From Tenacibaculum larymnensis (GTDB taxonomy: Bacteria > Bacteroidota > Bacteroidia > Flavobacteriales > Flavobacteriaceae): a DNA stretch of 64,000 nucleotides. Below are positions 46,604-54,907 of the stretch, in pieces. A model generated the notes under the pieces. It was given only the letters and a program-made list of their open reading frames with translations. It was not told the origin of the DNA and made no database searches. Within the stretch, counting starts at the first letter, position 1, and the number at the start of each line of letters is the position of its first letter. The translations under genes were made by a program, and so were the position numbers. The stretch is taken from assembly GCF_028829235.1 (NCBI RefSeq), contig NZ_JAIWJY010000001.1, forward strand, positions 248,001 to 312,000, written 5' to 3'.

Positions 46604-48706
46604 ATGAAAACCATTCACAAAGTACTGTTTACTACTGCTGTTGCTTCTTTAGGGGTTATTGCGTGTAAAACAGACAAAAAGCCTGAAGAAAAAGTACAGG
46701 CAATTGTTTTAGAAAACATGGATACTTCGGTTAAACCAACCGATGATTTCTTTAGATATGTTAACGGTTCTTGGATTGACAATACTGAAATTCCAGCTGA
46801 CGAAACTTCTTGGGGAGGTTTTAATCAGTTAAGAAAAACTACTACCAAAGATGTATTAGCTATTTTAAATAAAGCTATTGAAGAAGGTAACTTCCCAAAA
46901 GTAAAAGATGCTGAAGGAAAAGAAATAGATTCTGACCAAGAAAAAGCAGTAAACTACTACGAAACCATTATGGATACCGTAGCTAGAAACAAAGCTGGTA
47001 AAGCTCCAGTACAACCTTTTCTTGAAAAAATTGAAGAAATTAAAGATTTAAACGACGTACAAACATTCATTACTAACATGGCTCCTTATGGAGGCGCTGG
47101 TTTTTATGGTTTTGGCGTGTTTAACGACCTTAAGAACAGTAGTATGAATGCTGGTTACATGGGAGCTGGTGGACTTGGTTTATCAAGAGATTACTATGTG
47201 GATGAAAAGGTAAAAGACAAGCTTGAAAAATATGAAGTTTTTGTAGCTAAAATGTTACAAGAGTTTGGTGATGACGAGGCTACAGCTAAAAAGAATGCAG
47301 CAACTATTGTTGCTTTTGAAAAGAGTTTAGCTGAACCTAGAATGACAAAAGAAGAACGTAGAGATACTCGTAAAATTTACAACCCAATGACTCTTGCTGA
47401 ATTAACTGAATTAGCTCCTGTAATTGATTGGGAAGCTCATTTAAAAGGAATTGGTGTTGATATTGAAGGGTTAGATGGTGCTAAAGGTCTTGAAAAGATT
47501 ATTGTTACAGATCCAGGTTACTTCAAAGCAATGAATGATGTACTTAAGAATAGTCCTATTGAAACTGTTAAATTATCATTACGTTGGAATGCTATTAACA
47601 ACTCATTAGGTTTATTATCTACCGATTTAGAAAAAGCTAATTGGGAATTTTATAGCAAAGAAATGCGTGGTGCTAAACAACAACGCCCAAGAAACGAGCG
47701 TGCTTTAGCAAACTTAAATGGAGCTATTGGTGAGGCTTTAGGTAAATTATATGTAGATGAAAAGTTTCCACCAGAAGCGAAGCAAAAAGCTAAGGAAATG
47801 ATTGATAACGTAATGCTAGGTTTTGAAAAACGTATTGCGCAATTACCTTGGATGAGTGCTGAAACAAAAGAGAAAGCTTTAGAAAAATTACACAAATTAA
47901 CTGTTAAAATTGCATACCCTGATAAATGGAAAGACTACTCGGCTTTACTTGTTAAAGGATTAGATGAAGGTGGTACATATTTTGACAATGCCGTAAACGT
48001 TCGTAAATGGAACTTTGAAAAAGATATGGCTAAGTTAGGTAAAGAAGTGGATAGAACTGAGTGGGGAATGTCTCCTCAAACAGTAAACGCTTACTTTAAC
48101 CCTGTAAATAATGAAATCGTATTCCCAGCAGCAATTTTACAACCTCCTTTCTATAACTACAAAGCTGATGAAGCTGTAAATTATGGAGGAATTGGAGCTG
48201 TTATTGGTCACGAAATTTCACATAGTTTCGATGACTCTGGAGCTCGTTTTGATGGTGATGGAAACTTAAAAAACTGGTGGACAGAAGAAGATTCTGAAAA
48301 GTTCAAAGAAGCAGGAAGCAAATTAATAAAGCAGTTTAGCGATATCGTTGCTATTGATAGTATGAATTTAAACGGTGAATTTACGTTAGGTGAAAATATC
48401 GGTGATTTAGGTGGTGTACAAGCTGCTTATGAGGGATTACAAATTTTCTTAGAAAAGAATGGTCGTCCTGAAAATATTGACGGATATACTCCTGAACAAC
48501 GTTTCTTCCTTTCTTGGGGAACAATTTGGAGAACTAAGATGCGTGATGAAGCATTAAAAAACCGTATCATGACAGATACGCATGCTCCTGGAATGTACAG
48601 GGCTTATATGCCTCTTAAAAACGTAGATGCTTTTTATGAAGCTTTTGATGTTAAAGAAGGTGATAAAATGTACTTAAAACCAGAAGATCGTGTAAGAATT
48701 TGGTAA
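46604..48706 (+). CDS. M13-family (neprilysin/PepO-like) metallopeptidase, lipoprotein
   Basis: 700 residues from the ATG at 46604; an upstream TTG at 46568 opens the same frame but is less likely. Lipoprotein signal with SLGVIACKTD. Zinc site: HEISH in VIGHEISHSFDDSG and the downstream ENIGDLGG ligand motif; substrate-binding NAYFNPVNNEIVFPA and the family end segment RVRIW are present. It degrades peptides in the periplasm or at the surface. Confidence 0.95.
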   Translation: MKTIHKVLFTTAVASLGVIACKTDKKPEEKVQAIVLENMDTSVKPTDDFFRYVNGSWIDNTEIPADETSWGGFNQLRKTTTKDVLAILNKAIEEGNFPKVKDAEGKEIDSDQEKAVNYYETIMDTVARNKAGKAPVQPFLEKIEEIKDLNDVQTFITNMAPYGGAGFYGFGVFNDLKNSSMNAGYMGAGGLGLSRDYYVDEKVKDKLEKYEVFVAKMLQEFGDDEATAKKNAATIVAFEKSLAEPRMTKEERRDTRKIYNPMTLAELTELAPVIDWEAHLKGIGVDIEGLDGAKGLEKIIVTDPGYFKAMNDVLKNSPIETVKLSLRWNAINNSLGLLSTDLEKANWEFYSKEMRGAKQQRPRNERALANLNGAIGEALGKLYVDEKFPPEAKQKAKEMIDNVMLGFEKRIAQLPWMSAETKEKALEKLHKLTVKIAYPDKWKDYSALLVKGLDEGGTYFDNAVNVRKWNFEKDMAKLGKEVDRTEWGMSPQTVNAYFNPVNNEIVFPAAILQPPFYNYKADEAVNYGGIGAVIGHEISHSFDDSGARFDGDGNLKNWWTEEDSEKFKEAGSKLIKQFSDIVAIDSMNLNGEFTLGENIGDLGGVQAAYEGLQIFLEKNGRPENIDGYTPEQRFFLSWGTIWRTKMRDEALKNRIMTDTHAPGMYRAYMPLKNVDAFYEAFDVKEGDKMYLKPEDRVRIW

Positions 48707-48730
48707 ATTCAATTAAAAAATAAGTACCTT

Positions 48731-48760
48731 TAAACCAGCGTTTTCACGCTGGTTTTTTTT
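48731..48760 (+). terminator. Terminator after M13 peptidase gene
   Basis: AAACCAGCG / CGCTGGTTT hairpin followed by eight Ts. Confidence 0.9.
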
Positions 48761-48836
48761 ATTTTCAAAAATTAATAGCAAATATTGTGTATTTGAAAAA
48801 ATAGTAAGTAATTCGCCCTCCTTAATTTTTAAAAGA

Positions 48837-49250
48837 ATGAGACTAATTGGAAGGATTGAAAAGATATCCTTTTTAAACTGGGAAATAGAAGATTTACCAG
48901 TAAAAATTGATACAGGAGCCTATACTTCTGCAATACATTGCAAGCATATTGAAGAAAAAGACGGTGTATTAGAGTTTATATTATTATGTCCAAAAACAGA
49001 AAAATATAACAATAAATTGCTCCATACAACAAAGTATAAAGTTAAAAGTATAAGAAGTTCGAACGGAAAGAAACAAAAAAGATATGTCGTTTCTACGTCC
49101 GCTATTTTTTATGGTAAAAAATATAAAATAAAACTATCGTTATCAGATAGAGGTAAAATGAATTACCCGGTATTAATTGGTAGAAAATTTTTAAACAAAA
49201 AATTTATTGTGGATGTTTCACAAAAAAACATCACTTCAAAAGAAATATAA
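48837..49250 (+). CDS. RimB-type retropepsin-like protease
   Basis: A 137-residue protein of the putative ATP-dependent zinc protease family (PF05618, also called RimB-like). The aspartic-protease-like motif is LPVKIDTGAYTSAIHCKHIE, and a second conserved segment is MNYPVLIGRKFLNKKFIVDV. These proteins are usually encoded next to RimK and are thought to process the added glutamates. It lies 3 bp upstream of rimK here. Confidence 0.85.
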   Translation: MRLIGRIEKISFLNWEIEDLPVKIDTGAYTSAIHCKHIEEKDGVLEFILLCPKTEKYNNKLLHTTKYKVKSIRSSNGKKQKRYVVSTSAIFYGKKYKIKLSLSDRGKMNYPVLIGRKFLNKKFIVDVSQKNITSKEI

Positions 49251-49253
49251 AAA

Positions 49254-50126
49254 ATGAAAATTGTTGTTCTTTCTAGAAACTCAAAATTATATTCAACCAA
49301 ACGCTTAGTAGAAGCAGGCGAAAAAAGAGGTCATGAAATGGTCGTATTAGATCATACCAAATGTGATCTTATAATAGAAAAAAAGAAGCCTGCTATAGTA
49401 TACAATCATGAGCTTGTGACTGATGTTGATGCTATTATCCCACGTATTGGTGCTTCAGTTACTTTTTATGGTACTGCTGTTGTACGTCAATTCGAAATGA
49501 TGAAGGTGTTTTCTGCTGTAGAATCTCAAGCATTAGTTAGGTCTAGAGATAAACTAAGTAGTTTACAAGTACTCTCTAGAGCGAATTTAGGGCTTCCAAA
49601 AACCGTTTTTACCAATTATTCAAAAGACACCTCTGAAATTATTAAAAAAGTTGGTGGAGCTCCTTTAATTGTTAAGCTTTTAGAAGGAACACAAGGTTTA
49701 GGTGTTGTATTAGCTGAAACTAAAAAAGCAGCTGAATCTGTTATAGAGGCTTTTAATGGCTTACAGGCACGTGTAATTGTTCAGGAATATATCAAAGAAG
49801 CTAAAGGAGCAGATATCCGTGTTTTTGTAGTAGATGGAGTTGTTGTTGGAGCTATGAAGCGTCAAGGAAAGGAAGGAGAGTTTAGATCAAACTTACATAG
49901 AGGAGGAACTTCAGAAATTATAGAATTAACCGATGAAGAAGAAAACGCTGCTTTAAAAGCTGTAAAAGCAATGAAATTAGGTATTGCTGGTGTAGATATG
50001 TTACAATCTGATAGAGGTCCGTTAATTTTAGAAGTTAATTCTTCTCCTGGTTTAGAAGGTATAGAAAAAGCTACTGGAAAAGATGTAGCAAAAAGTATTA
50101 TACGCTACGTAGAAAGAAGCGCTTAA
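49254..50126 (+). CDS. rimK: RimK-family ATP-grasp ligase (complete paralogue)
   Basis: A 290-residue ATP-grasp enzyme. The N-terminal domain runs to about 100 ([34 protein letters not shown]). The ATP-grasp domain shows [44 protein letters not shown] and [12 protein letters not shown]. It adds amino acids, typically glutamate, to protein or peptide C-termini. It follows rimB by 3 bp. It is similar throughout to the partial RimK at the start of the window. Confidence 0.93.
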   Translation: MKIVVLSRNSKLYSTKRLVEAGEKRGHEMVVLDHTKCDLIIEKKKPAIVYNHELVTDVDAIIPRIGASVTFYGTAVVRQFEMMKVFSAVESQALVRSRDKLSSLQVLSRANLGLPKTVFTNYSKDTSEIIKKVGGAPLIVKLLEGTQGLGVVLAETKKAAESVIEAFNGLQARVIVQEYIKEAKGADIRVFVVDGVVVGAMKRQGKEGEFRSNLHRGGTSEIIELTDEEENAALKAVKAMKLGIAGVDMLQSDRGPLILEVNSSPGLEGIEKATGKDVAKSIIRYVERSA

Positions 50127-50158
50127 AAAAAACCGACATTAAATAATGTCGGTTTTGT
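50127..50158. terminator. Bidirectional terminator
   Basis: AAAACCGACATT / AATGTCGGTTTT hairpin with a 4-nt loop between the convergent rimK and the 72-residue gene. Confidence 0.9.
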
Positions 50159-50164
50159 TTATGT

Positions 50165-50383
50165 TTAATCTGCTAATTCCATACAGTTAAACCCTTTCTC
50201 TTTTACCTTATTTATAATGTCAGCTTCCGTTGTAATATCTGTTGCCTCTATTCTTAAAACATTATCAACATCCTCAAGATCAATTGATACGTTAATTATA
50301 TTATTATCTTGATTGAATAATTGACGTATAGAATCTTCTTTTTTCTTTGTGTCAATATCGGTTCCATAAATGAATAGTTTCAT
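50165..50383 (-). CDS. Small HMA-like protein lacking metal-binding cysteines
   Basis: A 72-residue protein predicted as a ferredoxin-like fold (IINVSIDLEDVDNVLRIEA, IINKVKEKGFNCMEL), similar in outline to heavy-metal-associated domains but with no CxxC. Such proteins are probably not metal chaperones. It is the last gene of the sigma-factor operon (13 bp gap). Role unknown. Confidence 0.6.
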   Translation of the reverse strand: MKLFIYGTDIDTKKKEDSIRQLFNQDNNIINVSIDLEDVDNVLRIEATDITTEADIINKVKEKGFNCMELAD

Positions 50384-50396
50384 AACTCACTGGTTT

Positions 50397-50816
50397 TTAT
50401 TCTTGTTCCGTTTCTTTATTTAATTTGTCTACATATTTTTGATAAGCTTCACTCCCCTCTTCTTCCCAAAACCTATCATAATGTTCCCAATCTGAAAAAT
50501 TTCCTTTACAGTTTTTTTCAAAATGTGATTTGAATTTGTGTTTTCTTCTTTTGCTTGAATATTTCTTTGATTTTTGTTTCCCACCGCACTCACTAGATGA
50601 AAATAAAATTTTAGCTAAAATAAATAGCCCTACTGCCTGCCAATAGTTAATAACTGGTAATCCGAAAATCTCTGGCATAAGATTATTCCAAAGCCACATA
50701 ATTGCATATCCAAAAAGTATTGCAAGCGCTAAAACAGCAATTATTCCGAATATTATTCTTCCTACAAATATTCCTGGAGATTCTCCATCTCTTCTTTCTT
50801 TAAACAAATTTTCCAT
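50397..50816 (-). CDS. Two-helix membrane protein in the sigma operon
   Basis: A 139-residue protein with two transmembrane helices (IIFGIIAVLALAILFGYAIM and WQAVGLFILAKILF), an FGLPVINYWQAVGLF motif between them, and a basic, histidine-containing C-terminal tail ending in a charged helix. Its place 9 bp after an ECF sigma gene makes it a candidate membrane partner or anti-sigma factor, though it shows no typical zinc anti-sigma motif. Function inferred only from position. Confidence 0.7.
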   Translation of the reverse strand: MENLFKERRDGESPGIFVGRIIFGIIAVLALAILFGYAIMWLWNNLMPEIFGLPVINYWQAVGLFILAKILFSSSECGGKQKSKKYSSKRRKHKFKSHFEKNCKGNFSDWEHYDRFWEEEGSEAYQKYVDKLNKETEQE

Positions 50817-50825
50817 CTTTTATTT

Positions 50826-51356
50826 TTATTTTTTGTTTTCAATTTTTCTCAGTAGTATTCCTAACGCTCTATGTCTTCTTGACATTAATGTTCCAACAGG
50901 TATTTCAAGCTCCTCCGATAGTTCTTTGTATGTATATCCTTCAAAATCAATAGCTATAATTATTTCTTTATATACAGGTTTAAGATTCATTATTCTTAAT
51001 TCTAGCTCCTTTTTCATTACTTCAGAATACGTATTATCAGGAGTTCCATATAAAACCTCTGTAAATTCAATCAGTTTCATTTCATCAATATCTGAAGCTG
51101 AAGCTTCGTATTTCTTTTTTCTTAAATTATCAATGATTTTATTTTTTAAGGATCTATAAACAAAGCCAGCTACATTGTTTATGGGTGAATTTCCATTAAC
51201 TCCAGAAAACAATTTTAAAGCAACTTCTTGAATAATATCTTCTGCATCTTGATGAATACTTTGTTTAATTTTAGTTCCAACATAAGACTTAAGAACACTA
51301 TATTCTTTATCAAAAAAGGCTTTTAATTTCTTTTTATTTTCCGTTTCTTGGTTCAT
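50826..51356 (-). CDS. ECF-type sigma-70 family RNA polymerase sigma factor
   Basis: A 176-residue sigma factor with region 2 (DAEDIIQEVALKLFSG and the VYRSLKNKIIDNLRKKK segment) and region 4 (KEIIIAIDFEGYTYKELSEE, VGTLMSRRHRALGILL). It directs transcription of a small regulon, often its own operon. First gene of a three-gene unit with a membrane protein and an HMA-like protein. Confidence 0.93.
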   Translation of the reverse strand: MNQETENKKKLKAFFDKEYSVLKSYVGTKIKQSIHQDAEDIIQEVALKLFSGVNGNSPINNVAGFVYRSLKNKIIDNLRKKKYEASASDIDEMKLIEFTEVLYGTPDNTYSEVMKKELELRIMNLKPVYKEIIIAIDFEGYTYKELSEELEIPVGTLMSRRHRALGILLRKIENKK

Positions 51357-51543
51357 TTACAGGCTTTCTTTGAGCTCCTCAATTATAAAGACGTACTTTT
51401 TATTTTCTATTGCATTTTTTTAAAAAAAACTCTTCATACCATTTATAACAAATATACTTAGGTCTAATTCTTAAAAAAGAAGACTCTTTAAAGAGAAACT
51501 TGAAATGAAAAATCATGTTTATAAATTATCTTAATCCTTTATG

Positions 51544-51551
51544 TATTTTTG
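51544..51551 (+). promoter_or_regulatory. Promoter box of ABC ATPase gene
   Basis: TATTTTTG matches TAnnTTTG and lies only 5 bp before the ATG at 51557. This implies a very short or absent leader, and rules against the longer frame starting at 51515. Confidence 0.55.
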
Positions 51552-51556
51552 CAACT

Positions 51557-52492
51557 ATGCTACAAGTAAATAATATTTCATTCACTTATCCATCAAAAGA
51601 AAAAACCCTAGAAAACATCCATTTTAAACTTCAAAAAGGAGAGCATTTATGTGTTATGGGTGAAAGTGGTTGTGGAAAATCTACTCTTTTAAAAATTGTA
51701 TATGGCCTAATTGATATTGATAAAGGAGATTTATTTTGGAATGATATTCAAATTTTAGGTCCTGAGCACCATTTAGTTCCAGGAATGGAGTTTTTTAAAT
51801 ATGTCGCACAAGATTTTGATTTGATGCCTTTTACATCAGTAAGTGAAAATATTAAGAAGTTTTTATCTAGGTTTTACCCAAAAGAAGCTGAAGAAAGAAC
51901 TCAAGAGCTTTTAGAGGTTATTGAAATGACCGAATTGGCAAACGAAAAAGTTAAAAACTTAAGTGGTGGACAGCAACAAAGAGTAGCTATTGCTAGAGCG
52001 TTGGCTAAAGAACCTGAATTATTATTGTTAGATGAACCTTTTAGCCAAATAGATAACTTTAAAAAGAACTCGTTAAGAAGACGGCTATTTGCATATTTAA
52101 AAAAGAAAAATATTGCTTGTATTGTTGCAACACATGACGGGAACGATGCTCTTTCTTTTGCTGATACTATGATGGTAATTCGTAATCATCAAATTATTGC
52201 GCATGACAGTCCTTCTAACCTATATAAAAATCCGAAGGAAAAATATATTGCATCCTTGTTTGATGATGTAAATGAGCTTACAATAAACAATCAAACTTTA
52301 CTATTATACCCTAGTTTACTTGAGATTACTAAACAACTATCAAAACTAGAAGGAACTGTTTTGAACTCTTATTTTAAAGGTGGTTACTGGTTAATAGAGG
52401 TTGCATATAATAACCAATCAGTTTTTATAAATCACTTTGAAAATATTGAACATAAAAAAACAGTCTCATTTAAGTTAAAAGAGACTGTTTAA
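51557..52492 (+). CDS. ABC transporter ATP-binding protein
   Basis: About 311 residues from the ATG at 51557 (MLQVNNISFTYPS); a longer frame from 51515 overlaps the promoter box. Walker A GESGCGKSTL, Q-loop AQDFDLMP, signature NLSGGQQQRVAIARAL, Walker B LLLLDEPFSQID and the His switch in VATHDGND are complete. The C-terminal about 85 residues form an extra beta domain, as in nutrient-import ATPases of the CysA/PotA type. No permease gene is adjacent, so the substrate is unknown. The terminator arms overlap the last codons. Confidence 0.9.
   Translation: MLQVNNISFTYPSKEKTLENIHFKLQKGEHLCVMGESGCGKSTLLKIVYGLIDIDKGDLFWNDIQILGPEHHLVPGMEFFKYVAQDFDLMPFTSVSENIKKFLSRFYPKEAEERTQELLEVIEMTELANEKVKNLSGGQQQRVAIARALAKEPELLLLDEPFSQIDNFKKNSLRRRLFAYLKKKNIACIVATHDGNDALSFADTMMVIRNHQIIAHDSPSNLYKNPKEKYIASLFDDVNELTINNQTLLLYPSLLEITKQLSKLEGTVLNSYFKGGYWLIEVAYNNQSVFINHFENIEHKKTVSFKLKETV
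52458..52492 (+). terminator. Terminator overlapping the end of the ABC ATPase gene
   Basis: AAACAGTCTC (52458-52467) and GAGACTGTTT (52481-52490) form a perfect stem; the second arm runs into the TAA stop. Confidence 0.7.
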
Positions 52493-52681
52493 ACCAATAA
52501 TAACTATCTCAATAATTATTACTCAACTATCTTAAAATAAATTATTTTTTCTAAAAAAAATACACCCTTACCGTCTTAAACACCAAAAGATAAAAGTGTA
52601 TTATAGCTTCTTTTTCTGTTCTGGTTATAACAACCTTTCCAGAACTAAAACAAGTAACTTTTATTTTACCCTACTTTTTTT

Positions 52682-53143
52682 CTAAAAAATTTCTTTTATG
52701 ATGTTTTTTGCCCCATTAAACTCAAAAGATTCTCCTTCCTTTTTCCCTAAAATTAACCTACCTATTGGTGAAGATGGAGAAATAGCAAAATATTTTTTTT
52801 CTTTTACAATTAACATCCCTACGCTTACACTAATAAAATAATTAATAGCTGAGGTGGTTGTAACAACACTACCTAAATGGGCTACTTTTGAAGTTGTATC
52901 TGTATTAATTTTAGCTAGTGTTTCTTTCATTTGAGCAATTCCACTAAGTTGTTGACTCGCTTTTTCCATTTCTAACTGTAGCATTGCTCTACCGGTTTCA
53001 TGCTTATCTCCTGCTGAACTTTTTGTTTCAGACTGCAAAGCTTTTTGATGAGAGGTAATTGTTTCTTCCACAGTTTGTAAACGTTTGTTTACATACAACT
53101 CACATTGTTTATATAGTTCCTCTTTTATATTAATTTTACCCAT
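52682..53143 (-). CDS. GreA/GreB-like protein
   Basis: A 153-residue protein with an N-terminal coiled coil (residues about 10-80) and a C-terminal domain with YFAISPSSPIGRLILGKKEG, close to the GreA/GreB ISPxSPxGxxLxGxxxGD pattern. In related genomes such proteins are sometimes labelled as 3-oxoacyl-ACP synthase, which the sequence does not support. It may bind RNA polymerase through the secondary channel. It is 10 bp after the oxidase gene. Confidence 0.7.
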   Translation of the reverse strand: MGKINIKEELYKQCELYVNKRLQTVEETITSHQKALQSETKSSAGDKHETGRAMLQLEMEKASQQLSGIAQMKETLAKINTDTTSKVAHLGSVVTTTSAINYFISVSVGMLIVKEKKYFAISPSSPIGRLILGKKEGESFEFNGAKNIIKEIF

Positions 53144-53153
53144 GTAAACATCA

Positions 53154-54269
53154 TTAATCCATAAGTTCAGCTAATTCCTTGCCTACTAAACTACCTATAG
53201 CAACACCCATTCCACCTAAACGAACTCCGCAAAACACATTACTTGAAAGCTGTTTTACAATAGTTTTTTTCTGATTTCCAACTCCCATAATTCCACTCCA
53301 ACGATGCTCTATTTCAAATTTAGTATTTGGTAAAATTGTTGTCTTTAAGACTTCTTCTAGTTTGTTTTGAATAAGCGTAGTTTGTCCAAATTCAGTCGTT
53401 TCTTCTCCTTTAAAATCAAGGTTTCTTCCTCCTCCAAACAAAATTCTATTATCAATATTTCTAAAATAATAATATCCTTTATCTAAGTGAAAAGTTCCTT
53501 TGATATGTAGATCTTTAATTGGCTTCGTAATTAATACTTGTGCTCTTGCTGGTTTTACATTTTCATTTAACAATTCATTTGCGAAGCCATTGGTAGCAAT
53601 AAATAGCCTTTTTGTGTTAAATGTAATTTGGTTTGTTTCAACCACTACTTGCTCATTGCTTTCAATAAATTTTTCAACTTGAATGTTGTTAATAATTTTT
53701 ATTCCTGAAGACAATACCTTTTCTAACAACTTTGCAGCCATTTTACCAGTATCAATTTGACCTTCAAATTGATTAGTTATGTAGTTTTCATGGATGTTTT
53801 GAAAGCTAAACTTATTATAATCTACCGTAAAAACATCTGAATTAAATAATGGTTGTAAAAGCTTGTTAATAGCTTCTTTTTTATCCAAACAAGATTCATA
53901 TAACTTGTTTGTTAAAAACAATTCATAACCTTTATTTTGTTGGAAATCGATGTTTTTATCACCTAACGTAGTTCTTAAAAGCTGTAACCCTTCCCATCGT
54001 TTTTTTACCAAGTTAAAAACCTCTTCTTCTGTATGCGTTTGTAAATCATCAATTAATTCTGATAAGCTTCCAAAACAAGCAAAACCTGCATTTTTAGTAC
54101 TAGCTCCTTGTGGTAACATTCCTTTTTCTAAAACTATAATTTTTGCCTTGGGGTGTTTTTCTCGTAACTGTAGCGCACAATTTAATCCCACAATTCCACT
54201 TCCTACTACAGTAAAATCAATATTTGTAAACCATTCTTTTAGTTCCCAGTAACTGAAATTCAATATCAT
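53154..54269 (-). CDS. FAD-dependent amino-acid oxidase (DAO family)
   Basis: About 371 residues from the ATG at 54269 (MILNFSYWELKEWF); a longer frame from 54326 exists but adds no domain. FAD site: FTVVGSGIVGLNCALQLREK and the later GVRLGGMGVAIGSLVGKELA segment. The DAO fold acts on amines or D-/N-substituted amino acids; substrate unknown. It forms a two-gene unit with the GreA-like gene and is divergent from a lipoprotein gene. Confidence 0.85.
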   Translation of the reverse strand: MILNFSYWELKEWFTNIDFTVVGSGIVGLNCALQLREKHPKAKIIVLEKGMLPQGASTKNAGFACFGSLSELIDDLQTHTEEEVFNLVKKRWEGLQLLRTTLGDKNIDFQQNKGYELFLTNKLYESCLDKKEAINKLLQPLFNSDVFTVDYNKFSFQNIHENYITNQFEGQIDTGKMAAKLLEKVLSSGIKIINNIQVEKFIESNEQVVVETNQITFNTKRLFIATNGFANELLNENVKPARAQVLITKPIKDLHIKGTFHLDKGYYYFRNIDNRILFGGGRNLDFKGEETTEFGQTTLIQNKLEEVLKTTILPNTKFEIEHRWSGIMGVGNQKKTIVKQLSSNVFCGVRLGGMGVAIGSLVGKELAELMD

Positions 54270-54280
54270 ATAAATCTGAT

Positions 54281-54288
54281 TATATTTG
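54281..54288 (+). promoter_or_regulatory. Promoter box of lipoprotein gene
   Basis: TATATTTG matches TAnnTTTG, 52 bp upstream of the ATG at 54341; -33 is unclear. Confidence 0.5.
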
Positions 54289-54340
54289 TGACTTGGCACA
54301 CTCCTTGAATGTCTAAATTTAAACATTAAAAAACAACTCT

Positions 54341-54811
54341 ATGAAATTAATTGGAATCTTAATTTTAGCTTTAAGCTTTACGAAATGCGCAAGTGTAAAA
54401 ATGGAAAATAATCATCCTTTCAAAATAGAATCAGCAAGTTATTCTCATGTAACAGGAGGAGTAAAAGGTAGTTATAATTCTACTAACTTAATTATCAATT
54501 TCACTGCTGAAAAACCTGTTAATTTTCAAAAAGTATATTTTCAAAACAAGATAACTGAAGCTGTTGTTGAGCAACATAACGACAAACAATATATAGCTGC
54601 ACGTTATAAAACCTCATCTAATGATAGAAAAGATATGATTTTACATGCGGATCCTAAAAAAGAGTTTGGAAATACTCCTAATGTTTCAGAAGAAAAATTT
54701 CCTTTTGAGTTAAAAGAGAATGAAGCAATGATTTCTTATATAAAAGGAGAGGAAACATACTACGTTAAAGTAGAAAACATTGTAAAAAAAGATAAAGTTT
54801 TTATGCAATAA
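54341..54811 (+). CDS. Lipoprotein of unknown function
   Basis: A 156-residue lipoprotein (ILALSFTKCASVKM, lipidated Cys near 16). The mature part is a predicted all-beta domain (SYSHVTGGVKGSYNSTNLII, FQKVYFQNKITEAVV) with no recognised family. Probably periplasmic or surface-bound. It is a single-gene unit with its own promoter box and terminator. Confidence 0.75.
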   Translation: MKLIGILILALSFTKCASVKMENNHPFKIESASYSHVTGGVKGSYNSTNLIINFTAEKPVNFQKVYFQNKITEAVVEQHNDKQYIAARYKTSSNDRKDMILHADPKKEFGNTPNVSEEKFPFELKENEAMISYIKGEETYYVKVENIVKKDKVFMQ

Positions 54812-54833
54812 AGATCTTAACATAAAATAGTTT

Positions 54834-54861
54834 GAAACACCTCTTTTTTGAGGTGTTTTTA
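54834..54861 (+). terminator. Rho-independent terminator
   Basis: AAACACCTC / GAGGTGTTT hairpin with a 6-T loop and a T tail. Confidence 0.85.
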
Positions 54862-54907
54862 TTTTTGGCACGTAATTTGAAAACTTATAAGCATAACCAT
54901 AAAACGA

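Noticed and set aside
52617-52644. Inverted repeat GTTCTGG / CCAGAAC as an operator
   Set aside because: More simply a weak terminator after the GreA-like gene; no promoter is nearby.
54270-54326. Longer start of the amino-acid oxidase
   Set aside because: The extension has no domain support; the FAD motif follows ATG 54269 at a normal distance.
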